Below, piece by piece: positions 5,184 through 7,152 of a stretch of DNA of 7,152 nucleotides. Origin of the DNA: Syntrophomonas sp. UBA4911 (GTDB lineage Bacteria; Bacillota; Syntrophomonadia; Syntrophomonadales; Syntrophomonadaceae); the NCBI GenBank assembly GCA_002398105.1, contig DHCD01000031.1, forward strand, positions 52,466 through 59,617. Reading direction: 5' to 3'. The position numbers and the translations under genes were made by a program. A model generated the notes under the pieces. It had not been told where the DNA came from. It did no database searches and saw nothing but the letters and a program-made list of their open reading frames with translations. Position 1 is the first letter of the stretch; each line of letters opens with the position of its first letter.

Positions 5184-5960
5184 TTATAGTTCTATTTTAT
5201 GGTTATACACCAGTACCGCGGCTATAAACACTATGGCCGCACCTGCCATCATGATGAGGGTGCTTATCCCCAACACCTGATTTAAAGCCGCCAGGCTGAA
5301 ATTGTACTGGTTCAGGTGCACTTGGTTGTAGTTTTCCAGCTGCTGCCATAGGGGATTCATGGCCTTGCCCATCAGCCAGAAGGTGGCTACGAATACTACT
5401 GCCGTTACCAGACTGGAAAAGCGTTTTACTAATCGGCCCAGCAGCTGACTGAAAAAACTGATACAGATCACATAGGCCATCCCGGCCAGAGTCATCAGGA
5501 AAAATAGAAGCCCTGAGCTCAGCATGGTTTGTATTCGGGTATCTATGCCCAAGGTTCTCAAGGTTTCCAGGAGTCCCGGCTCAGGGAAAAGCAGGAAGGC
5601 CAGAATAACACCTCCGGCAGAAACCACTACCGTCCCGATAATATACTGGCTGAGCAGAGCCAGCAGCTTGGAGCCCAGGATGCTTCCTCCCCTGACCGGC
5701 AGGGACAAGAGCAGGTAGACGGTATTGAAATTCCATTCCCGCCCCAGCAGTTTAAACGAGGATATAAAAGGCAGGAACGCCGCCAGCCCCAGGATCATCA
5801 TAAGAGGAGCAACAGCCAAAGCCGGGAATTCCTGAGCTTTAAAATATAATAGAATATCTATGACCAGAGTTGCTGCCAGCACAATGAAAATTTCGGGCCG
5901 CAGCTCCCACATTTCCTTGGTATAAAGCTTAAAAAACTTCTTCCACCCGCTAGTCTGCAT
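5184..5960 (-). CDS. ABC-2 type transporter permease
   Basis: This 258-residue integral membrane protein is presumably the channel partner of the ATPase encoded just upstream. I see about six hydrophobic segments, near 23-40, 46-68, 101-126, 147-171, 183-199 and 232-251. The cytosolic stretch KLLGREWNFNTVYLLLSLPV (70-89) is typical of ABC-2 permeases and marks the ATPase coupling region. A hydrophilic stretch around 201-221 (rich in N and Q) lies between the last two segments. Its ATG overlaps the ATPase stop by 11 bases, with AAGGAGG nine bases ahead of it inside the ATPase gene, so the two are translationally coupled. With a YtrA-type repressor and YtrB-like ATPase, the operon resembles a reduced version of the Bacillus ytr system, which responds to cell-wall-active antibiotics. 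The substrate here cannot be told from sequence. A hairpin follows the gene. Confidence 0.88.
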   Translation of the reverse strand: MQTSGWKKFFKLYTKEMWELRPEIFIVLAATLVIDILLYFKAQEFPALAVAPLMMILGLAAFLPFISSFKLLGREWNFNTVYLLLSLPVRGGSILGSKLLALLSQYIIGTVVVSAGGVILAFLLFPEPGLLETLRTLGIDTRIQTMLSSGLLFFLMTLAGMAYVICISFFSQLLGRLVKRFSSLVTAVVFVATFWLMGKAMNPLWQQLENYNQVHLNQYNFSLAALNQVLGISTLIMMAGAAIVFIAAVLVYNHKIEL

Positions 5961-6645
5961 TCCTGAACGCCTCCTTCATCAGTTCTACCAGGGACATATT
6001 CCTTTCCACCCGCAGATCCTCAGCATTGCCGCCCAGCCTTATCTGACCGCGATCCAGAAAAATTACTTCGTCCACCAGGCTTTCCACTTCCGCAATTTCA
6101 TGGGTGGAAATAATAATAGTCTGTTCCCCTTCCCGGTAATCCTTGATTAAGGTGTTGATAATCTCTTCCCGGGTCAAAATATCAATACCTGACAGCGGTT
6201 CGTCCATCAGCAAATAGGGCGCGCGCCGGGAAACTGTCAGGAGCAGCTTGGTTTTGGCCCGCTGGCCTTTGGAAATTTTGGAAATCTTCATATCTTCTCT
6301 CAGATTAAGATATTGGACTAATTCCCGGTATTTGGCCTCATCCCAGTCAGCATAAAAAGTGCGGATGAAATCGGCTGCCTGGGCTATGTTCATCCAGGGA
6401 TAGAGATAATCTATCTCCGGCAGATAAGCTACATCCTGCTTCTTATTCTGAGGACTCTGCCCGTCCACCCAAACTTCGCCCTGGTCACAACGATTAAGCC
6501 CCATAATCAATTTCATACTGGTTGACTTGCCGGCGCCATTAGGTCCAAACAGGCCGATTATTTTTCCCTTGGGAAATAAAATGCTTACATTATCCAGGGC
6601 CACTGTGCTGCCAAAGCTTTTGCTAACCTCCTTAAACTCTATCAC
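5950..6645 (-). CDS. ABC transporter ATP-binding protein (YtrB/BcrA-like)
   Basis: This single nucleotide-binding domain of 231 residues powers the adjacent permease. Walker A is GPNGAGKS (34-41). The Q-loop region is VAYLPEIDYLY (72-82), with Glu in place of Gln as is common in this subgroup. The signature is the degenerate ISKGQR (124-129) rather than LSGGQ. Walker B is YLLMDEP (144-150), the D-loop SGID (152-155) and the switch His H182 in STHE. There is no long C-terminal extension. The start is GTG 6645, with AGGAGG nine bases upstream; it overlaps the end of the repressor gene by 14 bases. Because the repressor, ATPase and permease genes overlap, all three are made from one message. Family membership is certain. 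Whether it exports an antibiotic or lipid, or acts in stress sensing, is open. Confidence 0.95.
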   Translation of the reverse strand: MIEFKEVSKSFGSTVALDNVSILFPKGKIIGLFGPNGAGKSTSMKLIMGLNRCDQGEVWVDGQSPQNKKQDVAYLPEIDYLYPWMNIAQAADFIRTFYADWDEAKYRELVQYLNLREDMKISKISKGQRAKTKLLLTVSRRAPYLLMDEPLSGIDILTREEIINTLIKDYREGEQTIIISTHEIAEVESLVDEVIFLDRGQIRLGGNAEDLRVERNMSLVELMKEAFRNAD

Positions 6646-7018
6646 TGATTACAGCCTCCTTCCGCCGGGATTGTTCTTCCCTGAGTATTTCCAGCATAGC
6701 CTCCGCACTGTAACCCAACGACTCCATTTCCTTAATAAAATTGTCAACCAGGTTAACTGCCATTTCCATCTTTATATCCTCCAATTTGTCTTCGGATATA
6801 CTGATAAAAGTTCCTTGTCCTCTTAATGTCTCTACCATATTCATGTTCTCCATCTCCCGATAAGCTCTCTGTACCGTATTGGGATTAATCCTCGCTTTCT
6901 CAGCATATTCCCGCTGCGAAGGGATCTTATCTCCTTCTTTTAATTCCCCGCGAATGAGTCGTTTCTTAAAATCATCCACTATCTGTTTATAAATTGGCTG
7001 CGAGGCATTGAATTCCAC
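6632..7018 (-). CDS. GntR-family repressor, YtrA subfamily
   Basis: This short DNA-binding protein of 128 residues has a winged helix-turn-helix (about 8-73), with PIYKQIVDDFKKRLIRGEL (8-26), GDKIPSQREYAE (29-40), RINPNTVQRAYREME (43-57) and the wing GQGTFI (67-72). A helical tail of about 50 residues (74-128) probably serves dimerisation; there is no large effector domain, as expected for YtrA. The longest frame would begin at ATG 7042, but that codon has no ribosome binding site. AGGAGGTGG lies at 7025-7033 inside that stretch and points to GTG 7018, giving MEFNASQPIY, a standard YtrA N-terminus. It heads the ABC operon and overlaps the ATPase gene. By analogy with Bacillus YtrA it likely represses its own operon through the palindrome at 7044-7059. 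Confidence 0.94.
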   Translation of the reverse strand: MEFNASQPIYKQIVDDFKKRLIRGELKEGDKIPSQREYAEKARINPNTVQRAYREMENMNMVETLRGQGTFISISEDKLEDIKMEMAVNLVDNFIKEMESLGYSAEAMLEILREEQSRRKEAVISDRV

Positions 7019-7024
7019 ATTCGG

Positions 7025-7033
7025 CCACCTCCT
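7025..7033 (-). promoter_or_regulatory. Ribosome binding site deciding the ytrA-type gene start
   Basis: AGGAGGTGG ends six bases before GTG 7018 and is the strongest Shine-Dalgarno in this part of the window. The upstream ATG 7042 lies before it and has none of its own, so the shorter start is preferred. Confidence 0.8.
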
Positions 7034-7043
7034 CTTGTGCATT

Positions 7044-7059
7044 AGTTTACTAGTACACT
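7044..7059. promoter_or_regulatory. Candidate operator for the YtrA-type repressor
   Basis: AGTGTACTAGTAAACT on the minus strand is a 16-bp inverted repeat with one mismatched pair and a perfect 8-bp centre, TACTAGTA. It abuts the -10 region and covers the expected transcription start, an ideal spot for autorepression. GTA and TAC elements fit what is known of YtrA-subfamily sites, though the known Bacillus site has a longer spacer. Confidence 0.55.
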
Positions 7060-7062
7060 ATT

Positions 7063-7092
7063 ATATTAATTCTTTGTTTCGCTTCCTGTCAA
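7063..7092 (-). promoter_or_regulatory. Promoter of the ABC-transporter operon
   Basis: A perfect TTGACA (7087-7092, minus strand) is followed after 18 bases by TAATAT (7063-7068). An overlapping perfect TATAAT at 7060-7065 would need a 21-base spacer and is less likely. Transcription would start around 7056, inside the palindrome. Confidence 0.6.
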
Positions 7093-7096
7093 GCAT

Positions 7097-7126
7097 AAAA
7101 AAAGACGTTAAGAAGTCAGGCCTTAA
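7097..7126 (-). terminator. Weak terminator-like hairpin at the right edge
   Basis: TTAAG and CTTAA (7108-7112 and 7122-7126) form a short AT-rich stem, followed on the minus strand by a run of seven T (7097-7103). It may end a gene lying beyond the window. The stem is weak, so the call is tentative. Confidence 0.3.
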
Positions 7127-7152
7127 GTTATATTTCCCTATTATTAGATGGA

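Noticed and set aside
5524..5849. Plus-strand reading frames opposite the permease
   Set aside because: These are antisense shadows of a clear membrane protein gene, without supporting signals.
6527..6826. Plus-strand reading frame across the ATPase/repressor junction
   Set aside because: It spans the ends of two real minus-strand genes and has no recognisable product.
1..7152. Mobile elements, CRISPR arrays, toxin-antitoxin or defence genes
   Set aside because: No transposase, integrase, long terminal repeat, spaced direct-repeat array or defence domain was seen; the genes are core housekeeping, sporulation and transport.

Overview
The window looks like chromosomal DNA from an endospore-forming, Gram-positive anaerobe of the Clostridia. 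The evidence is a clear spoIIR sporulation gene, the MEP isoprenoid gene ispE, strong AGGAGG-type ribosome binding sites, GTG starts, and compact all-minus-strand operons. The order ispE, FCD-type gntR, MobA-like nucleotidyltransferase, glmU resembles what I recall from Syntrophomonas-, Moorella- and Desulfotomaculum-like genomes. The genus-level guess is inference only. Every supported gene is on the minus strand, so transcription runs from high to low coordinates.

In transcription order, the window opens (7152-5184) with a three-gene ABC-transporter operon: a YtrA-subfamily GntR repressor, an ABC ATPase and an ABC-2 type permease. The genes overlap by 11-14 bases and are translationally coupled. 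A promoter lies in front of the operon, and a 16-bp near-palindrome directly downstream of its -10 region is a good candidate autoregulatory operator. A hairpin follows the permease. The next 327 bases (5183-4857) hold no gene but several inverted repeats. They end in a likely forespore (sigma-F type) promoter driving spoIIR (4856-4287), the intercompartmental sporulation signal. A GC-rich intrinsic terminator (4137-4108) closes that unit.

A housekeeping cluster then starts from a promoter at 4064-4036. It contains ispE (CDP-ME kinase, with a small in-frame 12-nt-period insertion), an FCD/FadR-type GntR regulator whose start lies inside the end of ispE, and a MobA-like nucleotidyltransferase of unknown substrate. 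After a 311-base AT-rich gap comes glmU (UDP-GlcNAc pyrophosphorylase / GlcN-1-P acetyltransferase), which is intact but runs off the left edge. IspE feeds isoprenoid (undecaprenyl carrier) synthesis and GlmU makes UDP-GlcNAc, so both supply precursors for the cell envelope. The regulator and orphan nucleotidyltransferase between them are the least understood genes here.

I see no mobile element, CRISPR array, tRNA or rRNA, and no clear novel defence or biosynthetic system. The most interesting points are the gene-free structured stretch upstream of spoIIR, the IspE insertion, the orphan nucleotidyltransferase and the YtrA operator.
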